Origin: Deltaproteobacteria bacterium
GTDB taxonomy: Bacteria; Myxococcota_A; Polyangia; Polyangiales; Polyangiaceae
Assembly: GCA_003235365.1 (NCBI GenBank)
Contig: QJWJ01000209.1
Span: 1 to 64,000 of the forward strand
Direction of reading: 5' to 3'
DNA length: 64,000 nt
Position 1 is the stretch's first letter, and every line of letters starts with the position of its first letter. Below the pieces are notes generated by a model. It worked only from the letters and a program-made list of their open reading frames with translations, was not told the origin of the DNA and did no database searches. The translations under genes and the position numbers were made by a program. Below, in pieces: positions 54,760-63,606 of this stretch.

Positions 54760-54908
54760 CGAACCGAGGCTTCCCGTTCCACCTCGAGCCAGTTCACTCG
54801 AGCACCGATCAGCTTGCCAGTGCACGGAATTGCCCCGAAAACTCGCCCCTGCTTGGCCACGTCGGTCACCCTTGCTCGCTGTTCGGTGCTCGAGGTAGTT
54901 GATTTGTC

Positions 54909-54931
54909 GCGGCAATCAACGAGATTGCCGC
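54909..54931 (+). promoter_or_regulatory. 9-bp hairpin directly before the ABM ribosome site
   Basis: GCGGCAATC (54909-54917) and GATTGCCGC (54923-54931) pair perfectly around the loop AACGA. The stem ends 3 nt before AGGAGG (54935-54940), the ribosome site of the gene at 54946. It may control translation, act as an operator, or protect the 5' end. Confidence 0.5.
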
Positions 54932-54934
54932 TCT

Positions 54935-54940
54935 AGGAGG
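54935..54940 (+). promoter_or_regulatory. consensus Shine-Dalgarno AGGAGG
   Basis: Perfect AGGAGG placed 5 nt before ATG 54946. Most genes in this window have weak sites, so this one implies strong translation of the monooxygenase-like gene. Confidence 0.7.
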
Positions 54941-54945
54941 TCCCC

Positions 54946-55257
54946 ATGTTGATTGTTCACGTAGACGTGCACGTCAAACCCGATTGTGTGGAGGCGTTCA
55001 AGAGCGCCACCATCGAGAACGCCAGCAACAGCCGACAGGAACCCGGTGTTGCGCGTTTCGACGTCGTGCAGGATCGGTCCGACCCCCACCACTTCGTGTT
55101 GGTCGAGGTGTATCGCACCGACGACGCGCCGGCCCAGCACAAGGAAACGGCGCACTACGCCACGTGGCGCGACACGGTGGAGCCGATGATGGCCAGGCCG
55201 CGCAGTAGCGTCAAGTTCACCAACATTTCGCCCGACGAAAACGGCTGGGACAGCTGA
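54946..55257 (+). CDS. antibiotic-biosynthesis-monooxygenase (ABM) domain protein
   Basis: A 103-residue dimeric alpha+beta-barrel protein of the ABM/LsrG group. [28 protein letters not shown] and the [23 protein letters not shown] segment are typical. Members include quinone-forming monooxygenases, the autoinducer-2 isomerase LsrG and proteins without known activity. An iron alcohol dehydrogenase gene starts 11 bp downstream, so the two probably act on one small-molecule pathway. Confidence 0.88.
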   Translation: MLIVHVDVHVKPDCVEAFKSATIENASNSRQEPGVARFDVVQDRSDPHHFVLVEVYRTDDAPAQHKETAHYATWRDTVEPMMARPRSSVKFTNISPDENGWDS

Positions 55258-55268
55258 GTTCTCTCCAA

Positions 55269-56432
55269 GTGAGCGACCGCATGTTTCAGTTCGCCACCGC
55301 CACGCGCATCATCTTCGGACCGGGAAGCAGCGACGACCTAGCCGATCTACTGCGGCCATGGGGTACACGCCTGCTCGTGGTGACAGGAAGCGATTCGTCA
55401 CGCTGTGGCCCACTTCTGGATGCATTGACCGGCGACGGGTATTCAGTGCACGCCTTTGCCGTCGGCGGCGAGCCGACCGTCGGATTGGCGCTAGCTGGGG
55501 TGAACACCGCGCGGGAAGCCGATTGTCAGGCGGTCGTGTCGATCGGGGGCGGAAGCGCGATCGACGCTGGCAAAGCCATCGCTGCCCTGCTGACGAACCC
55601 AGGCGATCCGCTCGACTACCTCGAGGTCGTCGGAAGAGGCCAACCATTGCGAGAACTCCCCGCTCCTTTCGTCGCGGTCCCCACCACGGCGGGGACAGGC
55701 GCCGAAGTGACGAAGAACGCGGTGCTCGCCTCAGAAGAACACCACGTGAAAGTGAGTCTGCGAGACGACGCCATGTTGCCCAAGTTGGCGCTCATCGACT
55801 CGCGGCTGACCCACAGCGTACCGCGCGACGTCACCGCCGCGACGGGGCTGGACGCGCTGACCCAGGTGCTCGAACCGTACGTATCGTGCAAGGCCAATCC
55901 GCTGACCGACGCGTTGTGCGTCGACGCGCTGTCACGAGCGGCCAGGGCGCTCCCCCGGGTCTACGCGGACGGCCGTGACGAGCAGGCCCGCGACGACATG
56001 GCGATGGTCAGCCTAATTGGAGGCTTGGCCTTGGCCAACGCCAAGCTGGGTGCAGTGCACGGCTTCGCAGGACCGTTGGGCGGCATGTTCACCGCGCCCC
56101 ACGGCGCGCTGTGCGCGCGGCTGCTACCCGTGGTGATGCGAGCGAATCTCGACGCAATGAGACGACGCGCTCCAGACAGCCCATATCTGGGTCGCTACGA
56201 GACGGTAGCGCAGCTGCTTACCGGGCACGCGAACGCCAAGGCAGAGGACGGCATCGAGTGGGTTCAGTCCCTGTGCCAAAGCATGAACATCCCCCCGCTA
56301 GCCACCTACGGAGTCACCGCGAACGACCTAGCGACGGTCGTCGCCAAAGCAGCCAAATCGAGCAGCATGCAGGGCAATCCCATCGTGCTCTCCGCCGACG
56401 AGTTGACGGACGTACTGCTCGCCGCCTCGTAA
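55269..56432 (+). CDS. iron-containing alcohol dehydrogenase family protein
   Basis: A 387-residue group III dehydrogenase with the dinucleotide loop SIGGGSAIDAGKAIA and metal-site residues Asp195, His264 and His278. The position of the fourth ligand, His in FucO-type enzymes (DALTH), is Gln199 here (DALTQVLEPYVS). The start is GTG 55269; ATG 55281 is possible. It reduces or oxidises a small alcohol/aldehyde or maleylacetate-like substrate with NAD(P). It is in operon with the ABM gene. Confidence 0.88.
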   Translation: MSDRMFQFATATRIIFGPGSSDDLADLLRPWGTRLLVVTGSDSSRCGPLLDALTGDGYSVHAFAVGGEPTVGLALAGVNTAREADCQAVVSIGGGSAIDAGKAIAALLTNPGDPLDYLEVVGRGQPLRELPAPFVAVPTTAGTGAEVTKNAVLASEEHHVKVSLRDDAMLPKLALIDSRLTHSVPRDVTAATGLDALTQVLEPYVSCKANPLTDALCVDALSRAARALPRVYADGRDEQARDDMAMVSLIGGLALANAKLGAVHGFAGPLGGMFTAPHGALCARLLPVVMRANLDAMRRRAPDSPYLGRYETVAQLLTGHANAKAEDGIEWVQSLCQSMNIPPLATYGVTANDLATVVAKAAKSSSMQGNPIVLSADELTDVLLAAS

Positions 56433-56458
56433 GACGCGTTGTGGACGCACGCGCGGAA

Positions 56459-57787
56459 ATGACGCAGGACGAGCGCGATTCGTCACGGCAGACTGAGCGC
56501 GACGTGAAAACCGCATCTTACGCAGATCCCGACGCGCCGAGCGTCCTTCACCTGGTCAACTTCCGTTGGCTGACCGCGTTGCGTTGGGCGGCACTCATCG
56601 GGCAAACGCTCGCCATCGCGTTCGTGCACTTCTGGATGGAAGTGCCCCTCCCGTTGCGCACCCTCTCATTCATCATCATCGCCGAGCTGTGCGTCAACTA
56701 CGTCGCGATGAGCCGAGGCAACTCACTCGCGGTGATGCGCGAGGTCGAAATAGCGGCGTTCGTCGGTCTCGATTTGGTCGCCTTCACGGCCTTGCTCTTC
56801 TTCACGGGGGGGCCCTCGAACCCGTTCAGCTTCTTCTACATCGTGCATGTGTCGATGGCCGCGTTGATCTTGAGCTCTTCGTACGCCTGGACGCTGGTTG
56901 GGCTCAGCGTGGCGAGCTACAGCGCGCTGTTCGTCTGGCACGTACCCCTCGCGAAGATCGTCAGCAGCTGGGACGTGCACTTGCACGGCATTTGGGTGGC
57001 CTACGGGCTGGGCGCCACCTGTGTGGTGTACTTCATCCAACGAGCGCGAGCGGAGATCCGCGAGAAAGAAGCCTGGGTCGCCGCCGAAGCCGAACTGCGT
57101 CAGCGTGCCGAACGACTATCGTCATTGGCCACCTTGGCTGCCGGTGCTGCACACGAGTTGGCTAGCCCGCTCGCGACGATCGCCGTGGTCAGCAAGGAGC
57201 TCGAACATCAACTGGATCAGCGCGGTGACGACGAGGCGCTTGCAGACGTGCAGCTCGTCCGCAACCAAGTCGAACGTTGTCGCAAGATCCTCAAGCGCAT
57301 GGCACACACCGCAGGCGAGGCGCCAGGTGAATCCGAAGACTGGATTGCCGTTGCCGAGCTGATCTCGGAGACGATCGAGGACCTGCCCGAGAGGAGCAGG
57401 ATCGATACCGTGGCAACACAGCATGTGCTGGGCGGACGGCTGCGTTGTCCACGCGAAGCGGTCGCCCAGACGTTGCGGGTGCTGCTCGACAATGCGCTCG
57501 ACGCATCCCGAGGCAACGTGCGACTACAAGTCGCAGTCGTCGAACGAGGGCTCGAGATTTCGGTGAGCGACTCGGGACCGGGCATGGACGCCCCGGTGCT
57601 ACAGCGCGTTTTCGAGCCCTTCTTCACCACCAAAGCGCCGGGCAAGGGCATGGGGCTCGGTCTGTATCTGGCGCAGAATGTCGTGAGTAATCTCGGGGGT
57701 TCACTGACACTCGATTCTCGCCCTGGGTCGGGAACCGTCGCCCGCATGCTCTTGCCGAAAGAGCGCTTTAGATTACAACCGTCGTGA
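56459..57787 (+). CDS. regB: RegB/PrrB/ActS-type redox sensor histidine kinase
   Basis: A 442-residue kinase with six N-terminal transmembrane helices (about 40-195), the quinone-binding signature GGPSNPF at 117-123, the H-box AAHELASPLATI with phospho-His232, and the redox-box Cys274 in RNQVERCRKIL. The N, G1 and G2 boxes (DNALDAS, DSGPGMD, GKGMGLGLY) are complete. In RegB the quinone motif and the Cys tune kinase activity to respiratory redox state. It overlaps the regulator gene by 4 bp (GTGA). Confidence 0.92.
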   Translation: MTQDERDSSRQTERDVKTASYADPDAPSVLHLVNFRWLTALRWAALIGQTLAIAFVHFWMEVPLPLRTLSFIIIAELCVNYVAMSRGNSLAVMREVEIAAFVGLDLVAFTALLFFTGGPSNPFSFFYIVHVSMAALILSSSYAWTLVGLSVASYSALFVWHVPLAKIVSSWDVHLHGIWVAYGLGATCVVYFIQRARAEIREKEAWVAAEAELRQRAERLSSLATLAAGAAHELASPLATIAVVSKELEHQLDQRGDDEALADVQLVRNQVERCRKILKRMAHTAGEAPGESEDWIAVAELISETIEDLPERSRIDTVATQHVLGGRLRCPREAVAQTLRVLLDNALDASRGNVRLQVAVVERGLEISVSDSGPGMDAPVLQRVFEPFFTTKAPGKGMGLGLYLAQNVVSNLGGSLTLDSRPGSGTVARMLLPKERFRLQPS

Positions 57788-58350
57788 CTGCAGCACCGAT
57801 GAATCTCTCTCAATTTCAAGGCCAGTCCATCCTCGTGGTGGACGATGACGATCTACTCCGCCAGCAACTGGCGCGAGCCTTGGAGCGGCGCGGCCTCGAG
57901 GTTCGTTCCGCTAGTGGTGTCGACGAAGCGCTGCGGCTGATTGAAGAGGAGCCGCCAGAGCTTGCAGTCGTCGACCTGAAGATGCCAGACGGTTCGGGCT
58001 TGAAGCTCGTCGAAGCTCTACATCGAGCCGATCCTGGAACGCGCATCGTCGTGCTCACGGGTTATGGGAGCATCGCGACGGCAATCGACGCGGTACGGCT
58101 CGGCGCCACGTACTACCTGCAGAAGCCCGCCGACGCGGACGAAGTGCTGGCAGCGTTTCTTCGAGGCGAAGGGCCGCCAGAAGACATCGACGGTGTTCCG
58201 AAGGCACCCACCTTGGCTCGTGCCGAGTGGGAACACATCAACCGCGTGCTCAACGACTGCGCCGGCAACATTTCCGAAGCCGCACGCCGCTTGGGGCTGC
58301 ACCGACGATCGCTGCAACGAAAGCTGCAGAAGTTCCCTCCCCGACAGTGA
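57784..58350 (+). CDS. regA: RegA/PrrA/ActR-type response regulator
   Basis: A 188-residue regulator: receiver domain with acidic pocket DDDD and phospho-Asp64 (VVDLKMPDGSG), Thr92 and Lys114, a proline-containing linker, and a Fis-type helix-turn-helix (NISEAARRLGLHRRSLQRKLQ). The output helix is nearly the invariant one of RegA proteins, which regulate respiration, carbon and nitrogen fixation. It starts with GTG 57784 inside the kinase stop; ATG 57799 is an alternative. The globin gene downstream is convergent. Confidence 0.93.
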   Translation: MTAAPMNLSQFQGQSILVVDDDDLLRQQLARALERRGLEVRSASGVDEALRLIEEEPPELAVVDLKMPDGSGLKLVEALHRADPGTRIVVLTGYGSIATAIDAVRLGATYYLQKPADADEVLAAFLRGEGPPEDIDGVPKAPTLARAEWEHINRVLNDCAGNISEAARRLGLHRRSLQRKLQKFPPRQ

Positions 58351-58399
58351 CGTCACGTCGCGCGACGCTCAGAAGTCGCGGACAACGTCGCGCAGTTCG

Positions 58400-58798
58400 T
58401 CAGGGAGCGCCTTCTTCGACGTTGCGCATGAAGTCGGCAACTTCGCTGAAGCGCTGCCGCAAGAAGACTCGCAAATCGTCGGGGACGTCGCAATCGTCCA
58501 TCGCCTGATACATGCAGCGAAGCCATGCATCACGCATCGCAACGTCGACGGCCACCCTTGCGTGCCGCATCCGCAACCGCGGGTGACCATTCTGCTCGAC
58601 GTAATCCTGCGGGCCACCAAGCCACCCCACCAGAAACGAGCCGAATCGATCTCGCGAACGTCGACTGACCGCGCCGTTCTCGTCGCGTTCGTGCAGCGCG
58701 GTCAGGTCCGGCTCGCGTTCCTGCATCAAGTCGTAGAAGCGCTCGGCAAGCGCGAGTACCGCGGCTCGCCCGCCGATCCGTTCGTAGGGGTTGTCCAT
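58400..58798 (-). CDS. group II truncated hemoglobin
   Basis: A 132-residue 2-on-2 globin of the trHbO type. Tyr22 (B10, in RFYDLM), the proximal His79 (RMRH) and Trp92 (G8, in RDAWLRCM) are the key heme-pocket residues, with NPYERIGG at the N-terminus. Such globins handle O2, NO or peroxide. It lies 11 bp from the HDAC-like gene, on the same strand and downstream of it, suggesting a transcript shared with that enzyme. The redox two-component genes converge on it. Confidence 0.88.
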   Translation of the reverse strand: MDNPYERIGGRAAVLALAERFYDLMQEREPDLTALHERDENGAVSRRSRDRFGSFLVGWLGGPQDYVEQNGHPRLRMRHARVAVDVAMRDAWLRCMYQAMDDCDVPDDLRVFLRQRFSEVADFMRNVEEGAP

Positions 58799-58809
58799 CT
58801 GCGATTCGC

Positions 58810-59859
58810 TCAAGAACTCAGATCCCAATGTCTCGAGTGCCGATCTACCAGAAGCTCGAGCTCCGTGGCGCGACTCGGTGACCAATCGGTGGACGCCTCC
58901 CCTGGCGCGCCACCCTGAATGTCGAGTCCTTCCAAAGTGGCACGCACGGCCCCTTGCAGCCCCTCGTCGTCGTACCCGCCTTCCAGTGCAAACAACGTCC
59001 GCCCTCGGCCGCCGTCGGGTAGCGCATCGAGCAAGCGCCTGGTCATCGCACCGAACCCCGCGTCCGTCACCGCCATCCCCCCCAATGGATCTCGAACGTG
59101 CGCATCGTAACCGGCGCTGACCAGGACCAAATCCGGCTGGTATTGGCGAATGACGGGCTGCACGATGCGTTCGAAGGCCGCCTCGTAGACAGCGTCGTCA
59201 GCGCCGGCAGCCAGCGGCAGGTTGACCGTGTAACCGGCGCCATCCCCCGCGCCACATTCGTGGGCAGCCCCGGTCCCGGGGTACTGGGGGCTCTGATGCA
59301 ACGAGACGTACAACACGTCCCTGCGCTCGTAGAAGATGTCCTGAGTCCCGTTGCCGTGGTGCACATCCCAATCGAGCACCAGTACCCGTTCGACGGGACG
59401 TCCCCTCAGCTCGCGCTCCAGACTCACCCCCGCGGCAACCGCAACGCTGTTGAACAAACAGAAGCCCATCGCACGGCTCGCCGTCGCGTGATGCCCCGGT
59501 GGACGCACCAACGCCAAAGCGTAGTCGGCGCCTGTCGCCAAACGGTCGACTCCTGCCAGGAGGCCCCCCGCCGCGCGGACCGCGGCGGCATACGAATCGG
59601 CGCTGAAGTACGTATCTGGATCGAACGCTCCCTGTTTGCCTGCGGTCGACGCCACCCGCGCGACGTGCTCCGCGGCGTGCACGGTGACCAGCTCTTCGAA
59701 GGACGCATCCCGAGGCTGCAGTCGGTCGACGACGAAGCGCCCCTGCACGCTCTCGACGCCGCGACGCGCAGCGATGAGCCTTCCTTGGTGCTCGGGGTGA
59801 CCATGAGGAGCGCGGTGTTTCAGAAACAGATCGTCATCGACCAACGCCAGCGTCAACAT
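58810..59859 (-). CDS. histone-deacetylase-superfamily deacetylase
   Basis: A 349-residue class II HDAC/AcuC-type zinc amidohydrolase. The active site is complete: RPPGHHA (His123/His124), DWDVHHGNGTQ with zinc ligands Asp165 and His167, and SAGYDAH with Asp252. The final EGGYD is also conserved. Bacterial members include acetylpolyamine amidohydrolases and acetoin-utilisation proteins; the substrate here is not determined. A perfect 10-bp inverted repeat stands 24 bp before the start. Confidence 0.9.
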   Translation of the reverse strand: MLTLALVDDDLFLKHRAPHGHPEHQGRLIAARRGVESVQGRFVVDRLQPRDASFEELVTVHAAEHVARVASTAGKQGAFDPDTYFSADSYAAAVRAAGGLLAGVDRLATGADYALALVRPPGHHATASRAMGFCLFNSVAVAAGVSLERELRGRPVERVLVLDWDVHHGNGTQDIFYERRDVLYVSLHQSPQYPGTGAAHECGAGDGAGYTVNLPLAAGADDAVYEAAFERIVQPVIRQYQPDLVLVSAGYDAHVRDPLGGMAVTDAGFGAMTRRLLDALPDGGRGRTLFALEGGYDDEGLQGAVRATLEGLDIQGGAPGEASTDWSPSRATELELLVDRHSRHWDLSS

Positions 59860-59882
59860 GTCGAGACGCTACCACGTTCGGC

Positions 59883-59908
59883 CGCGTTTGCGGCACTGCG
59901 CAAACGCG
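59883..59908. promoter_or_regulatory. 10-bp perfect inverted repeat before the deacetylase gene
   Basis: CGCGTTTGCG (59883-59892) and CGCAAACGCG (59899-59908) flank a 6-bp spacer. The repeat ends 24 bp upstream of the deacetylase start. The spacing suits a dimeric repressor operator; as RNA it would be a very stable hairpin in the 5' leader. No regulator gene is adjacent. Confidence 0.55.
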
Positions 59909-60150
59909 CCGATCCTGAGGGGAATCATACAAATCTGCCGGCTGCGCCGCGCACGCCCAAATGAGCGTTCGTCAAGCGCGCTCACTCGGCTAACGTGGAC
60001 TCGTGACTCCCCAGACACGCTCCACGAGCCGCTCACGACCGACGCCCATCGCAGGCAGGCCGTGCGCCGCGCCTGGTCTCCCATCGGGCGTGAGGCAAAG
60101 GTCGAATCTCGACGGGTTGGCGCCCGTCTCACCGAAGCTCGGTTGGTTCC

Positions 60151-60978
60151 ATGGGTGAACGCCAAACCTTGCTGTTGGAGATTTCCTACGATGGCTTGGC
60201 ATTTCACGGAATCGCGCCGCAACCGGGCCTCGAGACCGTCGGCGGTCAGCTCACGCGCCACCTCGAGGCGCTGTTCGAGCAGCGTCCGCGCGGATTGGCG
60301 GTCGCAGCGCGAACCGACGCTGGCGTCAGCGCCCAACGCAACTTCGTAACCTGCTGGGTGAGAGACGTGGGCGACTTGGCCGCGCGCTGCGAACGTTTGT
60401 CGAGCTCCGGATTGTGTCCGTCGTTGAGGGTATTGGGCGTGTGGCTCGTCCCGCGCTCCGTTCACGCACGCAACGGCGCCACGTGCAAACACTACCGCTA
60501 CCGCATCGAACACGGAATCGCGACCCAGCCGTTGCCAGGCAGAGCTGCAGCCCAGCCCCACACCTGGTGCATCGCGCCGTCACTCGACCCGACGGCGATG
60601 ATCGCAGCGGCGCGCTCTTTCATCGGAACCCACGACTTCGCCTCCCTGCGCGCCCCGAATTGCGGAGCGGGATCTACGGTCAAGACGCTCCAGGCCGTCG
60701 ACGTCGGGGCCACCGCCTCACAGATCGTGATCGACGTCGTCGGCGACGCCTTCTTGCGAAAGATGGTTCGGATCTTGGTGGGTACGCTGGCCGAAGTGGG
60801 TGCGGGTCTGCGCAGTCCGCAATCGATGGCGACACTGCTCGAGGCCCGTCGGCGCGATGCCGCGGGTCTCACGGCTCCGGCACGAGGATTGTCGCTCGTC
60901 GACGTTCACCTAAACCATCCACTATCTCCCCCGCATTCGGCGCAGCTGTATGCTTCCCGCGCCCCGCAATCCCGCTGA
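60151..60978 (+). CDS. truA: tRNA pseudouridine(38-40) synthase
   Basis: Isomerises U38-U40 in the anticodon arm of tRNAs. The catalytic Asp56 lies in VAARTDAGVSA and the YDGLAFHG N-terminus is typical. The later segments KHYRYRIE, GTHDFAS and FLRKMVRILVGTL are conserved. The length of 275 residues is near E. coli TruA (270). Confidence 0.95.
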   Translation: MGERQTLLLEISYDGLAFHGIAPQPGLETVGGQLTRHLEALFEQRPRGLAVAARTDAGVSAQRNFVTCWVRDVGDLAARCERLSSSGLCPSLRVLGVWLVPRSVHARNGATCKHYRYRIEHGIATQPLPGRAAAQPHTWCIAPSLDPTAMIAAARSFIGTHDFASLRAPNCGAGSTVKTLQAVDVGATASQIVIDVVGDAFLRKMVRILVGTLAEVGAGLRSPQSMATLLEARRRDAAGLTAPARGLSLVDVHLNHPLSPPHSAQLYASRAPQSR

Positions 60979-60995
60979 CGGTGACCCACCACGAC

Positions 60996-62522
60996 TCAAT
61001 CCTTGAGCGCGAAGAAATCTTGAACTGCCGAAAGGATCCGGTGCCGCTCACCTTCCACGCGCTTCGAACGGGCAGCAGCATCGAGATGTTCCTTGACCGC
61101 TTCGAGCTCGATCTTGCGCTCGGCCAAGACGGCGGCAACTTCGCGGGCAATCTCGGGTCGGGTCTCGAGAAGACGCCGAAACGCGGAACGATCGACGCGT
61201 AGACATTCGATGTCGTCCACCGCCACCACCGTTGCTTCGCGGGGAGCCCCCGTCATCAGCGCCATCTCGCCAAAGAACGCCGGGGCGTTCAGCGAGTTGA
61301 CTTTCTGCAGTCTGCCGCTCGAACTGGTCACGCACACGTCCACACTCCCCTCCGTGAGCACGTACAACCAATTCGCCTTGGCGCCCTGCCGAGTGACCAC
61401 CTCGCCCGCGGCAAACGGCGCGACGCGAACCGCCCCCGCCAACTGCTCGAGTTCTTCCTCGGATAGAGTGCGGAACAGCTCGACCTCCGCCAAGGCGCGA
61501 AGGATGCGCGACAAGGCTTCACGCTGTTTGCGCTTGGTCCGCTCCAAGTCGTCGTTGGAGACGAACAACGTGGCGGCGGGAATGGCCAACGGGATCTCGG
61601 CGCGTTTGAGCGCAGCAAAGATGCGCTCGCGCACCAGCGAACTGGTGGGGTCGTCCTTGGCCAGGTCCGTCAACCAGTAGCGCGTGGCGTACAGCGCGTA
61701 ACTCTCCTTGTGGTCCCTGGCGAGATCGAGGCAAACCGTGTTGGGTTTCGGCTCGCTCGCTACGCCGGGCAGCGGCGCGTTGAGCGCCTTGCCCACGACG
61801 CGAATGACGTCAGCTGGAGGCGTGCGAAAGTCGACGTGGAAGTACACCCACATCCGGTGCTGAACCGGTTGTCCGTGGCGCTTGCCCAGGATCTTGATGG
61901 TCTGGCTGAGCAGCTGGTTGTTCGGAACGAGTAGCGTATCCCAATCGCGGGTCTCGATCACGGTGTGCCGCCAGCGCACCTTCTTGACTTGTCCTTGCTT
62001 GCCGTTCTCGAGTTCGATCCAATCGCCCTCGTTGAGCGAGTCGTCGACCTGGAGCGCCAAGCCGCCAATCACGCTGCCCAGCGTCGACTGCAACGACAAG
62101 CCGATGACCGCCGTCGCGACTGCCGAAGTCGCCACGATGCTCGCCAAGTTCACACCAGTACGATGCATCAGCCACACCATGACGACGATGTACGCCGCGG
62201 CCACGATCAAGTCGTGCAAGATGTCCGGCACGCGCAGACGCAAGGTCATCAGAACCAGATCGAAGACGATCAGCGCCGACAGATTCACGGCCAGCAGCAG
62301 CGCGAGCAAGTCTGCAAGGACGCGTATCCCGTCTAGCCACGCGCCGCCACCAAAACTCGGTTGTGACAGCACCAGCGCGGCCGCGGCAGCGTACGGCACG
62401 AACAGGATCACACTGCGCCGGAGCCGGACCCGAGAGTGCCCGGAGTTCCGCAAGAAGCGCAGGAGCGTCGCCGCGACGACGATCGCTCCTCCGACGACGA
62501 TCAACCACACCGAATGCGTCAT
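60996..62522 (-). CDS. mechanosensitive channel (MscS type) with cyclic-nucleotide-binding domain
   Basis: A 508-residue inner-membrane channel. Four transmembrane helices precede the MscS pore helix (ATAVIGLSLQSTLGSVIGGLALQ) and the beta domain (LNEGDWIEL ... LVPNNQLLSQTI) to about residue 320. A cNMP-binding domain follows at about 349-460 with FGEMALMTGAPREATVV, including Glu419 and Arg428, the residues that hold the cyclic phosphate. Domain order matches bacterial cyclic-nucleotide-gated channels related to MscS (bCNG). It is convergent with truA. Confidence 0.92.
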   Translation of the reverse strand: MTHSVWLIVVGGAIVVAATLLRFLRNSGHSRVRLRRSVILFVPYAAAAALVLSQPSFGGGAWLDGIRVLADLLALLLAVNLSALIVFDLVLMTLRLRVPDILHDLIVAAAYIVVMVWLMHRTGVNLASIVATSAVATAVIGLSLQSTLGSVIGGLALQVDDSLNEGDWIELENGKQGQVKKVRWRHTVIETRDWDTLLVPNNQLLSQTIKILGKRHGQPVQHRMWVYFHVDFRTPPADVIRVVGKALNAPLPGVASEPKPNTVCLDLARDHKESYALYATRYWLTDLAKDDPTSSLVRERIFAALKRAEIPLAIPAATLFVSNDDLERTKRKQREALSRILRALAEVELFRTLSEEELEQLAGAVRVAPFAAGEVVTRQGAKANWLYVLTEGSVDVCVTSSSGRLQKVNSLNAPAFFGEMALMTGAPREATVVAVDDIECLRVDRSAFRRLLETRPEIAREVAAVLAERKIELEAVKEHLDAAARSKRVEGERHRILSAVQDFFALKD

Positions 62523-62552
62523 GGCGCGGATCCAAGCGGGCTGTCTGCGCCG

Positions 62553-63158
62553 TCAACCGCCCCAGCGAAGCAGCACACACTTGCGAATGTCGCCCTTGTC
62601 GGGCTTGCCCATGAACTCGTGCAAGACGATGTCACGTTGCGTGCTGCCGTCCTCGAAGGTAACGCCGTCGCTGAGTTTGACGGTGTAGCCGATCCGCAAC
62701 TCGTGAGCCGGCTCGTACTGGGAATACAGGCCGGCCAACTGCAGGCACAAGTAGTCCCCGTCCAGCCAGTAACTGCCTTGCCAGGCGGCGTTGGGTAACC
62801 CCTTGCGAGAAGGGTTGTCGTCCAAGCACGGCGAAGGAAAACGTTGATCCCAGTACACGCCGCTCGAGTCGGTGACATCGTACCCATAGGCGGCGATCTC
62901 GAGCTTGCCGCCCTTCGGTATTGCCATCGTCGGCGCCTTGGGAGCCGCGGGGGGAGGCAAGCAACCGTTGGGCTGCGGCACGGCAACCACCTCGAGCGCG
63001 TGCCCCTTGGATGCGACACCAGTCCCGTCCGGCGCGCGCTCCTTGCAACAGGTGGCGAAGGCGGCCCCGAGCACCAGCAAGCCGATGGGCCCGCTGCGCC
63101 TGCACACGGATTGGAAGTTACCAGCAACGAGCGATGGGACGAAAAGGCAGCGCGTCAT
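62553..63158 (-). CDS. lipoprotein of unknown function
   Basis: A 201-residue exported protein with a hydrophobic signal (GPIGLLVLGAAFATCC) and a lipobox ending in Cys37 or Cys38. The mature part starts with a Pro/Ala-rich linker and continues as a soluble domain with conserved-looking aromatic segments (YGYDVTDSSGVYWDQRF, QGSYWLDGDYLCL). No family was recognised. It lies 30 bp upstream of the MscS-like gene on the same strand and may be co-transcribed. Confidence 0.7.
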   Translation of the reverse strand: MTRCLFVPSLVAGNFQSVCRRSGPIGLLVLGAAFATCCKERAPDGTGVASKGHALEVVAVPQPNGCLPPPAAPKAPTMAIPKGGKLEIAAYGYDVTDSSGVYWDQRFPSPCLDDNPSRKGLPNAAWQGSYWLDGDYLCLQLAGLYSQYEPAHELRIGYTVKLSDGVTFEDGSTQRDIVLHEFMGKPDKGDIRKCVLLRWGG

Positions 63159-63606
63159 CGGATTGTATCCTTACCCCAAGCAGCCGTGGAGATCACCACT
63201 GGTGGTCGTCGCGGTCGCGTTTGAGTGTATTGCAATGAGTTCGTACCAGGTCAGTAGCCCCCAGCAACCGGCGCACAGGGCTCGGTGTCGGTTCCGGCTG
63301 TGTGTACTGCTTTGCGATGCGTCCGACGGGCTGGTGGTCGGACAGCACCGTGTTCGCGTGGACGTCGGGCTGTTCGTGGCCTCCCTCACAACCTGAACGC
63401 GTCGACCGGTCGCGCGAGGGCGGGGGTGGAGCGGACTGCGCGTTCACATCGCTCCGGGGGCACCCCCAGCACCGGCGACGAGTCCTGCGAGATACGGACG
63501 GCGACCGCCGCCGAGCGGGGGTTGCGAAAAAACCTGCAAGAGTGGCCGACGGCGCGTACCATGGTGTCGCAACCGCCGCGATCTCCGGCCCTTGACTCCC
63601 AACACG
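63159..63606. other. 448-bp divergent intergenic region
   Basis: Lies between the lipoprotein gene and the P-type ATPase gene. A 53-codon plus-strand frame (63235-63396) without ribosome site or family is the only candidate. No notable repeat seen. Confidence 0.4.

Noticed and set aside
63235-63396. 53-codon plus-strand ORF before the P-type ATPase
   Set aside because: No ribosome site, family or domain; probably chance.
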